Under the pieces are notes generated by a model. That model did no database searches and was not told the origin of the DNA. It was given only the letters and a program-made list of their open reading frames with translations. From Eisenibacter elegans DSM 3317 (GTDB lineage: Bacteria > Bacteroidota > Bacteroidia > Cytophagales > Microscillaceae): DNA of 64,000 bases. Shown here piece after piece: positions 41,915 through 50,989 of the stretch (position 1 is its first letter; the number at the start of each line of letters is the position of its first letter). A program made the position numbers and the translations under genes. The stretch is from positions 598,020 to 662,019 of the forward strand of contig NZ_AUMD01000011.1 in assembly GCF_000430505.1 (NCBI RefSeq), read 5' to 3'.

Positions 41915-43387
41915 TTATAGTTCTTTGCGGAGGCGGGCCACGGGGATACCGAGCTGCTCGCGGTATTTGGCTACAGTACGGCGGGCTATTTTGTAGCCTT
42001 TTTGTTGTAGTGCTTTTTCGAGCTTATCATCGGAGAGAGGTTTGCGTTTGTCTTCGTTGTCTACCAGCTCTTTGAGCGCGTTTTTGACTTCTCGGCTGCT
42101 GACATCCTCGCCTGAGTCGGTCGCAATCCCTTCAGAGAAGAAGTATTTGAGCGGGTAAATGCCAAAATCAGTTTGGATAGACTTGCTATTGGCCACACGC
42201 GAGATGGTAGAGATATCCATATTGATTTTGTCGGCTATATCTTTGAGAATCATTGGCTTGAACTTGCTCTCGTCGCCATCCAAGAAAAACTCGTATTGGT
42301 ACTCAATAATGGCGTTCATCGTGCGTAGCAGGGTTTGCTGCCGTTGTTTGATGGCATCAATAAACCATTTGGCCGCATCAATCTTTTGTTTGACAAACGA
42401 GACAGCCTCTCGGGTCTGTTTGTCTTTTTTGACACTCTTGCTGTAAGAGTCCAGCATTTCGGCATAGGTATGGTTGATTTTCAGCTCTGGCGCATTGCGT
42501 GAGTTGAGACTCAGCTCAAGTTTGTTGTTGTTATTGACCAAGATAAAATCAGGGATGATGTATTGCCTACGGGCAAAAGACGTAGAGATATCGCCGGGTT
42601 TGGGGTTGAGCTTGGTAATGACCCCGATGGCTGCCTTGAGCTGGTCTTCATCAAGGCCGACCCGTTTTTTGATTTTGTCGTAATGTTTTTTGGTAAACTC
42701 CTCAAAGCAGCTATCCAAGATGCGGATGGCTAGGGCGTTGGTTTCGAGGTCTTCATCTTTGCGTTTGAGCTGTATGAGCAAGCATTCGCGCAGGTCGCGG
42801 GCACCAATGCCGGGTGGGTCAAAATACTGAATTTTCTTGAGCATCTCCTCTACCTCTTCTTCGGTAGTGATGAGGTTTTGGCCAAAAGCCAAGTCATTGA
42901 CAATGGCTTCGAGTGGGCGACGCAGGTAGCCGTCATCATCTAGGCTGCCGATAATCTGCCTGCCAATGGCGCGGTGATGGTCATCCAAGCCCAAGAATGA
43001 CAACTGCGATAATAGCCCTTCGTTGAGCGTGGGCAAGCTCGGAATAGGGATTTCACGCTCTTCTTCGCGCTGGCCATTGCCATCGCCATGCATTTTATAG
43101 CCGTGGAGCTCCTCTTCATTGAGGTAATCTTCGATGCTGATGTCGTCGAGCGGGTCATTGTCTTCGTACTCGTCATAGTCGTCGAGCGGGTCATCATCAT
43201 CATATTCGCTGTCAGCCATATCCTCCTCCTCTTTTCCTTCTTCGAGAGCGGGATTGATTTCTAGTTCCTCCTCAATGCGGGTGTTTAGCTCTGCGGTCGG
43301 TATTTGTAAGAGCTTGATAAACTGAATTTGTTGAGGGGAGAGGGTGGTAGTGAGCTTTTGGGTTTGGTTAATGCCGAGTTTGGACAT
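41915..43387 (-). CDS. rpoN: RNA polymerase sigma-54 factor
   Basis: Alternative sigma factor that recognises -24/-12 promoters and needs an enhancer-binding ATPase. Region I (residues 1-50) is Gln/Leu rich: LTTTLSPQQIQFIKLLQIP, ELEINPALEEG. Region II is a very acidic stretch (about 55-90: SEYDDDDPLDDYDEYEDND). Region III has the core-binding part (GARDLRECLLIQLKRK) and the DNA-binding part with STISRVANSKSIQT, ending in the RpoN box ARRTVAKYREQLGIP (about 468-482). 490 residues is normal. No enhancer-binding activator is encoded in the window. Confidence 0.96.
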   Translation of the reverse strand: MSKLGINQTQKLTTTLSPQQIQFIKLLQIPTAELNTRIEEELEINPALEEGKEEEDMADSEYDDDDPLDDYDEYEDNDPLDDISIEDYLNEEELHGYKMHGDGNGQREEEREIPIPSLPTLNEGLLSQLSFLGLDDHHRAIGRQIIGSLDDDGYLRRPLEAIVNDLAFGQNLITTEEEVEEMLKKIQYFDPPGIGARDLRECLLIQLKRKDEDLETNALAIRILDSCFEEFTKKHYDKIKKRVGLDEDQLKAAIGVITKLNPKPGDISTSFARRQYIIPDFILVNNNNKLELSLNSRNAPELKINHTYAEMLDSYSKSVKKDKQTREAVSFVKQKIDAAKWFIDAIKQRQQTLLRTMNAIIEYQYEFFLDGDESKFKPMILKDIADKINMDISTISRVANSKSIQTDFGIYPLKYFFSEGIATDSGEDVSSREVKNALKELVDNEDKRKPLSDDKLEKALQQKGYKIARRTVAKYREQLGIPVARLRKEL

Positions 43388-43945
43388 AGTTTCAGTGCCT
43401 TTTGTTCTTTTTTCCCCAATTTACGGATAAGACTAGTTTTTGGTACAGTTATTGCTAAGTTTTTTCTGAAAAATTTGATAAATACCAAAAAATAACAGAA
43501 AAGTACAATAAATTTAAGAAAAACAGCGCTTATCCAACAGGGTAGGCAAGGGGCGGGGTGTCATTTTTGGGTTTGCCTACACAGCCGGCTACTAAAATAC
43601 GCAAATCCTTGGTGATGCAAAATAAAGCTTGGCATTTATGTTGTGGACTCAATGGAAATTATACCCCATCAAATTTAGTTGGGGAAATGTATATGCCACT
43701 GGATATTTTGGGAAAAGCATCTCGGAGCTCCAACTCCAAGATAAGCTGAGGCCTTATTTGGAGGGTAATATATGACTTAGCCCGCCGTGGGATTTGGGGA
43801 AATGCCCAGTGGTGTGGGACATGTGTATGTTGAAAATCTCTGAGAATCAAGAAAATCAAGGAAGCATCGAAAATCAAATCACGAAAACCATCAAATCAAA
43901 TAAATCTTGGCATAACTTCGCCCCTCAATCCAACTGTGTAAACTT
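43388..43945. other. Gene-free region carrying dispersed repeat copy B
   Basis: No protein-like frame. It contains a copy fragment at 43649-43716 (GGACTCAATGGAAATTATAC, also seen near 18496-18513, and the reverse of the ATATCCAGTA motif), a hairpin at 43734-43763 (CTCCAAGATAAG / CTTATTTGGAG), and the long repeat copy at 43793-43915 directly before the next gene. Confidence 0.55.
43793..43915 (+). repeat. Dispersed intergenic repeat, copy B (expanded)
   Basis: TTTGGGGAAATGCCCAGTGG, later TGTATGTTGAAAATCTCTGA, AATCAAGAAAATCAA, and the family end AAATCTTGGCATAA. The middle is longer than in other copies through extra AAAATCAA words. It ends 30 bases before the start of the RemB/Wzi-like gene. 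Confidence 0.6.
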
Positions 43946-45652
43946 ATGCGATTGCTACAAATCAGCTTTTTAAGCCTGTTGCTGCTATATGTGGGCAGTT
44001 TTTCGGCTACTGCCCAACGACTCTACACCCCTGTCGATGCGAATTACAAACATTTGGCCGAGCGCTACGAAATCCTTTCAGGTTCGTTTCAGCCTCGTCT
44101 ACAAAGCAGTGCGCAGCCTTTGGAGCGCAAAGCCTTAGCACAAATGGCCGATAGCCTCTTATTGTCTGAAGATAACTGGAGCCGTGCGGATAAGTTCAAC
44201 TTGACCTACCTCCAAATCGATAACCACGAATGGAGCGAGGGCAATGCCGCTGAGGCGCGCCGCCCGATTTGGAAGATATTTTTTGAGAAAAAATCAGATC
44301 TCTACCACTATCGCGACAAAGACTTTGAGTTGGTCATCCGTCCGGTGTTGGATGTACGCCTAGGCCGCGAGCAAGGCCGCGACCAATGGCTCTATACCAA
44401 TACCCGAGGTGTGGAGCTGCGTGGGAGTATAGGCCGCAGGGTGTCTTTTTACAGCTACGTAACAGACACACAGGCCGAGTTGCCGGGCTATGTCAATGAG
44501 CGTATTGCCCGCCAAGGTGCGATGCCCGGCGAGGGCTATTTCAAGCAAAAACCCGGCGAAACCAAGGTCGATTTCTTGACCGCACGCGGCTACTTGACCT
44601 TTGATATCCTCCCCAACCTCATCGATTTGCAATTTGGCCACGACAAACTCTTCATAGGCAATGGCTATCGTTCGTTGGCACTGTCGGACAATGCGGCCAA
44701 CTATACTTTTTTGCGCCTCAATACCCAAGCGTGGAAATTCAAGTACCAAAGCATTTTTGCGCAAATGACGGCCGAGGCTTTCAATGCGGATGGTTTTTAC
44801 CCACAAAAGTTTATGGTGATGCACCACCTCAGCTTCGACCTTACGCCCAAGCTCAACATCGGAGTTTATGAGCAGGTCATCCTCAGTCGTGCCGATACAA
44901 CCAACCTCACCAATGGGCGGGGCAGCGGAGGGATTGATTTGGCTTATCTCAACCCTGTGATTTTTTACCGTTTTGTAGAACAACAACTTGGCAGCCCCGA
45001 CAATGTAGGGGTGGGGCTGGATTTCCGATGGAATCTCTGGAAGCGCCTTCAACTCTACGGACAGGTGTATTTGGGCGAGCTCGTGGTGTCGGAGCTGAGA
45101 AGCAACAGAGGCTGGCGCGGCAACAAATATGCCCTACAAGGAGGGCTGAAATACATCAACGTGGCCGGTATCCGTAACCTCGACCTCCAACTGGAGGCCA
45201 ATATGGCACGCCCCTATACCTATTCGCACAACTTCACCTACCGCGAGCAAAGCCACTACCAGCAGGAACTGGCGCATCCGCTGGGAGCAAATTTTTATGA
45301 AGGCATCGCCATTGTGCGTTATCAACCCCTACCACGCCTACAGCTACAGGCCAAGGCCTTTATTGCTCGCCAAGGTATAGACGGGCCGGACGGCAACAAC
45401 TGGGGCTCGGACATCTTCCGAAACAACGGCGATTTTGTACAAGAGTTTGGCAATACGCTCACCCAAGGCTTTGAACGCCGCTGGCTAATGGCACAACTGA
45501 CGGCTAGCTATCAAGTACGACACAATCTCTTTGTAGATTTGGTACAGGTCATCAGACGCAACGATGTGCCAGACCTCTCCATTGCCGACCGCACCAACTT
45601 TAGTTCTATGGCCATCCGCTGGAATATGCCCCAAAGACAGGCTGCTTTTTAA
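43946..45652 (+). CDS. RemB/Wzi-like outer-membrane protein
   Basis: Outer-membrane barrel of 568 residues with signal peptide (MRLLQISFLSLLLLYVGSFSATAQ). After a helical N-terminal part (about 30-90) the chain is a series of amphipathic strands: ELVIRPVLDVRLGRE, GVELRGSIGRRVSFYSYV, LTFDILPNLIDLQFGHDK, MHHLSFDLTPKLNIGVYEQ, and a late YQVRHNLFVDLVQVIRR. The pattern fits the capsule-assembly Wzi family and the gliding-motility protein RemB of flavobacteria. Wzi binds group 1 capsule at the surface, which would fit the Wza/Wzc locus of this window although it lies 18 kb away. C-terminus is MPQRQAAF. Confidence 0.8.
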   Translation: MRLLQISFLSLLLLYVGSFSATAQRLYTPVDANYKHLAERYEILSGSFQPRLQSSAQPLERKALAQMADSLLLSEDNWSRADKFNLTYLQIDNHEWSEGNAAEARRPIWKIFFEKKSDLYHYRDKDFELVIRPVLDVRLGREQGRDQWLYTNTRGVELRGSIGRRVSFYSYVTDTQAELPGYVNERIARQGAMPGEGYFKQKPGETKVDFLTARGYLTFDILPNLIDLQFGHDKLFIGNGYRSLALSDNAANYTFLRLNTQAWKFKYQSIFAQMTAEAFNADGFYPQKFMVMHHLSFDLTPKLNIGVYEQVILSRADTTNLTNGRGSGGIDLAYLNPVIFYRFVEQQLGSPDNVGVGLDFRWNLWKRLQLYGQVYLGELVVSELRSNRGWRGNKYALQGGLKYINVAGIRNLDLQLEANMARPYTYSHNFTYREQSHYQQELAHPLGANFYEGIAIVRYQPLPRLQLQAKAFIARQGIDGPDGNNWGSDIFRNNGDFVQEFGNTLTQGFERRWLMAQLTASYQVRHNLFVDLVQVIRRNDVPDLSIADRTNFSSMAIRWNMPQRQAAF

Positions 45653-45703
45653 TAACAACACGCAGAGCTTGGCCGAATGTATGAAATCTATATTCAACCA
45701 CAA

Positions 45704-45775
45704 TTGGTTTGAGAAATGTGTGTGCTGAAAATCCTTGATAATCAAGAAAATCAAATCTTGTGAATCTTGGTATAA
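45704..45775 (+). repeat. Dispersed intergenic repeat, copy C
   Basis: TTGGTTTGAGAAATGTGTGT, GCTGAAAATCCTTGATAATC, AAGAAAATCAAATCTTGTG and AATCTTGGTATAA. Compared with copy A1 it has an extra TTGTGAATC next to the end word. Confidence 0.65.
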
Positions 45776-46296
45776 CACCGTCTGTGGAAATACAAACGCA
45801 GGCGGTGATGAGCCAACGCTGGCGAGTCCTTCAATTATATAAATCCGGAGAGAAAATACCCGACGATATGTCTTCGAAATAGCTTTAAATTTTGTTTCAT
45901 TACACTAATACAGTTGGATTATATGACTGTAAGCTTTGTTTGTAGTTGTTATTTTTGAGAATACAATCTTATCAAAATTAAATTTTTATTAAAGAGCCAA
46001 TCGCTTACTCTGCTAGTTATCGAAGAACATAATAAGCAGAAGAACATAATAAGCAGATTTGGCTTTGTGTTTTGAGAAGATAATATAAAATGAAAACAGT
46101 ATTTTCGGCTACTTACTTTTTGTAAATAGCTAAAAATCAGCACATTAATTGTAATAGTTGACTATTGTGTATTTTTACTTGGTTACCGTGCTAATGTTTT
46201 CACGTATACAGTGCTTGTAGAGCAATTTGGCTGCGATTTGTAAAAAGCCAAAAACTTACTAAAAAATCACATATACTTAAAATCACCTCATATTGT
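45776..46296. other. AT-rich region before the first giant secreted protein
   Basis: No supported gene. At 46023-46056 a 17-base unit (AAGAACATAATAAGCAG) is perfectly repeated twice. At about 46090 ATG AAA ACA begins an 11-codon frame (MKTVFSATYFL) that resembles the stump at 36363. A TATTTTTG box (45950-45957) lacks a TTG at the correct spacing. Confidence 0.45.
46023..46056 (+). repeat. Perfect 17-base tandem duplication
   Basis: AAGAACATAATAAGCAG occurs twice in direct succession in an AT-rich gap. Confidence 0.85.
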
Positions 46297-49200
46297 ATGA
46301 AAGGTGCTCGTAAATCTTTGGGCTCAACAATATTCTTTGTGTTTGTATTGAGCTTGTTTTATTGGAATGTGATCGGGACAGTATCTGCACAAACCATCAC
46401 GGTAGGAACAGTCAGTCCCACTACAGTGTGCTCCGGCTCTACTATTCTCATCCCGATTACAGCTACGGCAGGCTTTCAGCCCGGCAACTTTTTTACGGCA
46501 GAGCTTTCGGACGCAGCCGGTAGTTTTGCCAGCCCAATAGCCATCGGTACACTCATTGGCACTACCAATGGCACCATCGTAGGTACGGTACCAGTGAGTA
46601 TCCCCACCGGCAACAACTATCGCATCAGGGTACGGGCAGAAGACCCGGCAGTGATGAGTGGCAACACGAGTGTGGCTATCCGCATCTCGGCACAAGCCGG
46701 CGACCCCAGTGTGTTTGGCAATAACGAATGGCGGGTATATGCTTTTGATGGGAATATTTTGGCCGGAACAGCCGAGTACCGTGGGTTTTATACCGAAACC
46801 AACTTGAGCTTCAACTCCGCAGCACGTTGGGCACAGGGCAACACCCCTAGTGTGGCCAATGCTACTGGAGGCGCTGCTTATCAAGGTTGTGATGTAGCGC
46901 TAGATTTTCATTCTGTGAGCTACAAACGCCGTGGCTTTCCTTGTGGATTTTATCAAGTCGACATTATCCGCACAGACACGTATCAAATCCTTATCGATGG
47001 GGTAGTAGTAGCTACCAATACCGGTAGCGGCACAATCAACAACCGCTGGCGTGGGCTTTTGGGCCCCAATACGGAGATGGAAATCCGGTGGTATGATGAC
47101 ACTGCGCCCAATGTCAACTCCCGCTTTCAGGCCACCTTCAACATATTGGCTCCTGAAGCCTTGGTGGTGCAGCCTGTGTTGCCTATTTGCGCCAATACCC
47201 AACGGACGGTAAACCTAATCACTAGCACTACCGCTAACAACCCAATAGACTTTAGGGTAAACCCTACGGCCTACACCTTTACTTGGAGTGGCCCCGCAGG
47301 GTTTACTACTAATGCTGATGGGACTTCGATGACCACAGCCATCGGGGGGCACGGCACCTACACCCTCACAGCCACACACAATACCAACGGTTGTTCTATC
47401 TCGACCAATGTTGTCGTGGCTTTAGCGCCTCCTCCCTCTGTCGCCGTTACGCCTACCAGTCCGACCATCTGCGCAGGGGAGCGTGTTACCCTTACGGCCA
47501 CGGGCGCTACCACCTATTCTTGGCGTAATGCCGCGACCAATGTACAAGTAGCTATGGGCGCTACCGTTACGCTCAACCCCTTGGTTACGACTACCTACAA
47601 TGTTATTGGTAGTGATGGCTGTACCAATACGACAACTACTTTCACCATCAATGTAAATCCTGCCCCTACCGACCCCGGTACTTTTGGCGATGGTTTTTGG
47701 TTTGTGGCCTGTTATGATGGGAATAATTTTGATCGCTATTATGGCTATTATACTGAAAACAACCTCAGCTTTAGCGCCTCTGATCGTTGGCCGATTGCCG
47801 GCAGCCCTTCGAGCGCAAACGCTGCTTCGGGGTTGCCCTATACCAGTCCACTGAGCTGTACAGTGCCTGTAGACCAACATTCGGTCAGCTACCGCCGCCG
47901 TAACTTTCCTTGTGGGTATTACCGCATCACCACCCGTCAGAATGACGACCAAGGTTACCTGCTAGTCAATGGGGTTGTTGTTTGGGAACGGCTTAGCTCA
48001 TCGACCACTGCCGTTACGGCTTGGGAGGGCTTTTTGGGTGCAGGCTCCACGGTGGAGTTTCGTTGGCGCGAAGGAACCGGCAACTCCCGAGGCAGCTTGG
48101 AGTTTACTACAATCGTCTCAGAGCTACAGCCACTGACCAGCCCGGCAACGGTTACGATATGCCAAGGCACGAGCACTACCGCCGTCCTAAATCCGCTACC
48201 GGTACAACGCTTTTTCAACGCTGCCGGAGACCCTACAGGCCAAGGCGCGGCTACGCCTGTCAGCTGGTCTGTGATTACGGGCAGCCCGGCTGATTTTACC
48301 ATCACGCCCAATGCCACCGGCGCTGTTATTACAGCCGACAATACCCCCAGCCCCAATCCGGCTACAATCCGTTATCGGTTTACCGATCCAGCTTCGGGTT
48401 GTGTGGTAGACAAAACCCTCAACATACGGGTGGATCCGCTGCCTAGTCCGGCGATTGTCGCTTCAGCAACGACTATCTGCGTTGGTGGGAGTGTAAACCT
48501 TACCGCCAGTGGCGCCAATACTTATGCTTGGTATGATGCTGCCACTGGTGGCAACCTGCTGGGTACAGGGCTTAACCTGACAGTCAGCCCTACGACAACG
48601 ACGACTTACAGGCTGGAGGGGAACAACAATTGCGCAACCATCGCCCAAACGATTACCATTACCGTGCTGGGACCTACGCTCGCAGGCACGGAGTTTGGGA
48701 ATGACGAATGGATTGCACATAGTTACGATGGCGCACTGATTACCGACCCGGGCAACGCCATATATCGGGGGCACTACACTCACAAAAGCTTAAGCTTTGA
48801 CTCGCGCTCGCGCTGGGCGCAAAATCTCAGCCCTTCCGCAGCAACCACCACCCTCCCCGACGGCTCTGCGGCATACATAGGCTGTGCCATAGGGAACGAC
48901 AACCACTCCATCTCGTTTAGGCGCACCAATTTTCCTTGTGGCTTTTATGTCATCAGTGTAGGGCGCGACGACCGGTTTGTCTTGCGTATCAATGGAGTGC
49001 AAGTAGCAGCTTCAGCAGTGGCTGGTTTTACGCCCAATGTGTGGGAGGGATTGTTGGACGAATCCTCAAATGTAGAGTTGGTGATACAAGAAGGTACAGG
49101 AAACTCCTATGGACAGATAAGCATAGGCTTTTTGCTTGGCTCTACCACACAGTCTGTCTGGAGGGGTGGGGTGAGCAGCGATTGGTTCAACGCCCTCAAC

Positions 49201-50727
49201 TGGTGCCCACAAGTACCTACCGCCACTACGGATGTGGTCATTCCCGGAGCTGGGGTAACGTTCATGCCCATTATTGATGAGGAGGGGGCTGTTACTAAGG
49301 ACTTACAGATTGCCGCAGGTGCTACCCTGACCATTCTAGGCACGCGCACGCTAGAAGTACACGGCAGTTACTTGCAAGAGGGGATATTGGTAGCGAACAA
49401 CAGTACCATTACCTTACAACACAACACTACTCCCAATGACATCACCGTGCAGGTGTCAGGCACAGGAGCTTTTTACAACTTGGTCGTGAATAAGCTGGCG
49501 CATCAGGTGCAACTCAATAGCCCCATTACAATCAATGGACAATTGCGCTTGACCAATGGAGAGTTGAATCTTAACACGCGCACACTCACCATTACCAACC
49601 CCGCAACAACGGCTATCGTGCGGGAGAACAACGCCTTTATCCGTAGCGAAACCAATGCGGCCAACAATACAAGCATCGTTTGTTGGGAAACCGGAACCAC
49701 CACCGGAACCTATGTCTATCCCTTCGGTACTGCGCCCAATGCCGATGGCTATATCCCCTTGAGCATTCACAAAACAGCGATTACGACCAACACCCGCTTT
49801 TGTGTGGCTACCCGCGCTACAGCAACATTTAATAATGTGCCCTATGCCACTGGTACCAATATGAACAGTGTTGTTGGTGGCGGACCGCTCTTTGTGGTAG
49901 ACCGTTGGTGGAACATCACCTCTAGTGTCAACCCTTTGCCCGCACCCGGCGTGGACATTACCTTCCGTTATCGAGGGGTAGAGAACACACTTCCAGCACC
50001 TGCCAACACAGAACAGCTGGCAGTTCAGAAATTTGAAGCCAGTTTCAACGACTGGGAAAGTCCCTTCTCTGGAGGAGCCAACGGCGTAACCACTGGGGTA
50101 GGAGCCGTGCAGGCTTTAGGTGTGCGACGCTTTAGTCCTTTCGTGATTACCTTAGCGTCTACACCGCTGCCTGTTACGCTCATCAACTTTGACGCTAGAG
50201 CCATCAATAACGACCGCGCTGTGCAGCTCGACTGGAGTACGGCTTATGAGCAAAACAACCAAATGTTTGTCTTGGAGCGCTCCGGCGATGGAGAGCGGTT
50301 TGAGCCCTTCGCACGAGTACTGCCCGATACAAGTCCTATCGGGGTGCGCCGCTATCAACATGTCGATGATGCGCCACTGGCTGGTACTTCTTACTACCGT
50401 TTGGTACAGGTAGACATTTCCGGACAGGCAAACCCACAGAGGATTGTGTCGGTAAGCCTCAGACCTGACATAGGGCTACAAGTCTTGCCCAACCCTTCGG
50501 ATGGGTATTTTGTGCAATTACGCTTGCACGATACACCCAACGCCACCGTACAAGTCAACTTTGTGAGTATCAGTGGCAATAGGATACATCAGCTGAGTCT
50601 TCAAACAGATGCTGCGGGCTTTTGGCAGGGAGATGTGCGCTTTCCGGTCAAATTAAGTACGGGAGCTTACATCGTCGAAACGAAGTCAGGTGAGCACCGC
50701 TTTTCGCAGAAATTTATTGTACATTAA
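46297..50727 (+). CDS. Giant T9SS type A cargo protein with three cysteine-containing modules
   Basis: Exported surface protein of 1476 residues. Signal peptide (about 1-31, ending TVSAQ), an Ig-like start (VGTVSPTTVCSGSTI), then three copies of a module of about 150 residues beginning near 136, 459 and 796. Each module opens FG(N/D)(D/N/G)xW...YDG, has GxYTExxLSF, a Cys followed by HSVSY(K/R)RR.FPCG.Y and ends NxWxGxLG..S.VE.RW.EGTGNS. Ig-like domains (SPTICAGERVTLTATGA) lie between modules. From about 954 comes a beta-helix-like part (WFNALNWCP, TLTITNPATTAIVRENNAF), and residues 1392-1476 are the type A sorting domain (GLQVLPNPSDGYF, KLSTGAYIVET). The module resembles PA14 in outline (inference). 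Paralogue of the next gene. Confidence 0.9.
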   Translation: MKGARKSLGSTIFFVFVLSLFYWNVIGTVSAQTITVGTVSPTTVCSGSTILIPITATAGFQPGNFFTAELSDAAGSFASPIAIGTLIGTTNGTIVGTVPVSIPTGNNYRIRVRAEDPAVMSGNTSVAIRISAQAGDPSVFGNNEWRVYAFDGNILAGTAEYRGFYTETNLSFNSAARWAQGNTPSVANATGGAAYQGCDVALDFHSVSYKRRGFPCGFYQVDIIRTDTYQILIDGVVVATNTGSGTINNRWRGLLGPNTEMEIRWYDDTAPNVNSRFQATFNILAPEALVVQPVLPICANTQRTVNLITSTTANNPIDFRVNPTAYTFTWSGPAGFTTNADGTSMTTAIGGHGTYTLTATHNTNGCSISTNVVVALAPPPSVAVTPTSPTICAGERVTLTATGATTYSWRNAATNVQVAMGATVTLNPLVTTTYNVIGSDGCTNTTTTFTINVNPAPTDPGTFGDGFWFVACYDGNNFDRYYGYYTENNLSFSASDRWPIAGSPSSANAASGLPYTSPLSCTVPVDQHSVSYRRRNFPCGYYRITTRQNDDQGYLLVNGVVVWERLSSSTTAVTAWEGFLGAGSTVEFRWREGTGNSRGSLEFTTIVSELQPLTSPATVTICQGTSTTAVLNPLPVQRFFNAAGDPTGQGAATPVSWSVITGSPADFTITPNATGAVITADNTPSPNPATIRYRFTDPASGCVVDKTLNIRVDPLPSPAIVASATTICVGGSVNLTASGANTYAWYDAATGGNLLGTGLNLTVSPTTTTTYRLEGNNNCATIAQTITITVLGPTLAGTEFGNDEWIAHSYDGALITDPGNAIYRGHYTHKSLSFDSRSRWAQNLSPSAATTTLPDGSAAYIGCAIGNDNHSISFRRTNFPCGFYVISVGRDDRFVLRINGVQVAASAVAGFTPNVWEGLLDESSNVELVIQEGTGNSYGQISIGFLLGSTTQSVWRGGVSSDWFNALNWCPQVPTATTDVVIPGAGVTFMPIIDEEGAVTKDLQIAAGATLTILGTRTLEVHGSYLQEGILVANNSTITLQHNTTPNDITVQVSGTGAFYNLVVNKLAHQVQLNSPITINGQLRLTNGELNLNTRTLTITNPATTAIVRENNAFIRSETNAANNTSIVCWETGTTTGTYVYPFGTAPNADGYIPLSIHKTAITTNTRFCVATRATATFNNVPYATGTNMNSVVGGGPLFVVDRWWNITSSVNPLPAPGVDITFRYRGVENTLPAPANTEQLAVQKFEASFNDWESPFSGGANGVTTGVGAVQALGVRRFSPFVITLASTPLPVTLINFDARAINNDRAVQLDWSTAYEQNNQMFVLERSGDGERFEPFARVLPDTSPIGVRRYQHVDDAPLAGTSYYRLVQVDISGQANPQRIVSVSLRPDIGLQVLPNPSDGYFVQLRLHDTPNATVQVNFVSISGNRIHQLSLQTDAAGFWQGDVRFPVKLSTGAYIVETKSGEHRFSQKFIVH

Positions 50728-50989
50728 AGTATAACCCTGAGTTATTAAATTGAAACTGGTTTCGTAGTCTTTAAAATACCGAGGTTTGTCGATGTTTAAT
50801 ATAGGTTTGTAGAATACAGGCTTACCATCTGGTGGCAAAGCGTATCAATTATCAAAATAATCTGGTATTGATTACAGTGCAGACCAAGCAGCTAAAACAC
50901 GCCAAATAATGAACTACTCATTTAATATTTTGGAAAAAAATTACTTGATGTTTGTATCCAAAATAGCTTCACATACAGAACAATATTTT
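50728..50989. other. Spacer between the two giant protein genes
   Basis: About 260 bases. A TAGGTTTG box (50802-50809) has a TTG only 13 bases upstream and is no convincing promoter. No terminator hairpin after the first gene, so read-through into the second is possible. Confidence 0.4.

Noticed and set aside
44360..45052. Minus-strand frame of 230 codons
   Set aside because: Antisense to the RemB/Wzi-like barrel gene; no recognisable domain.
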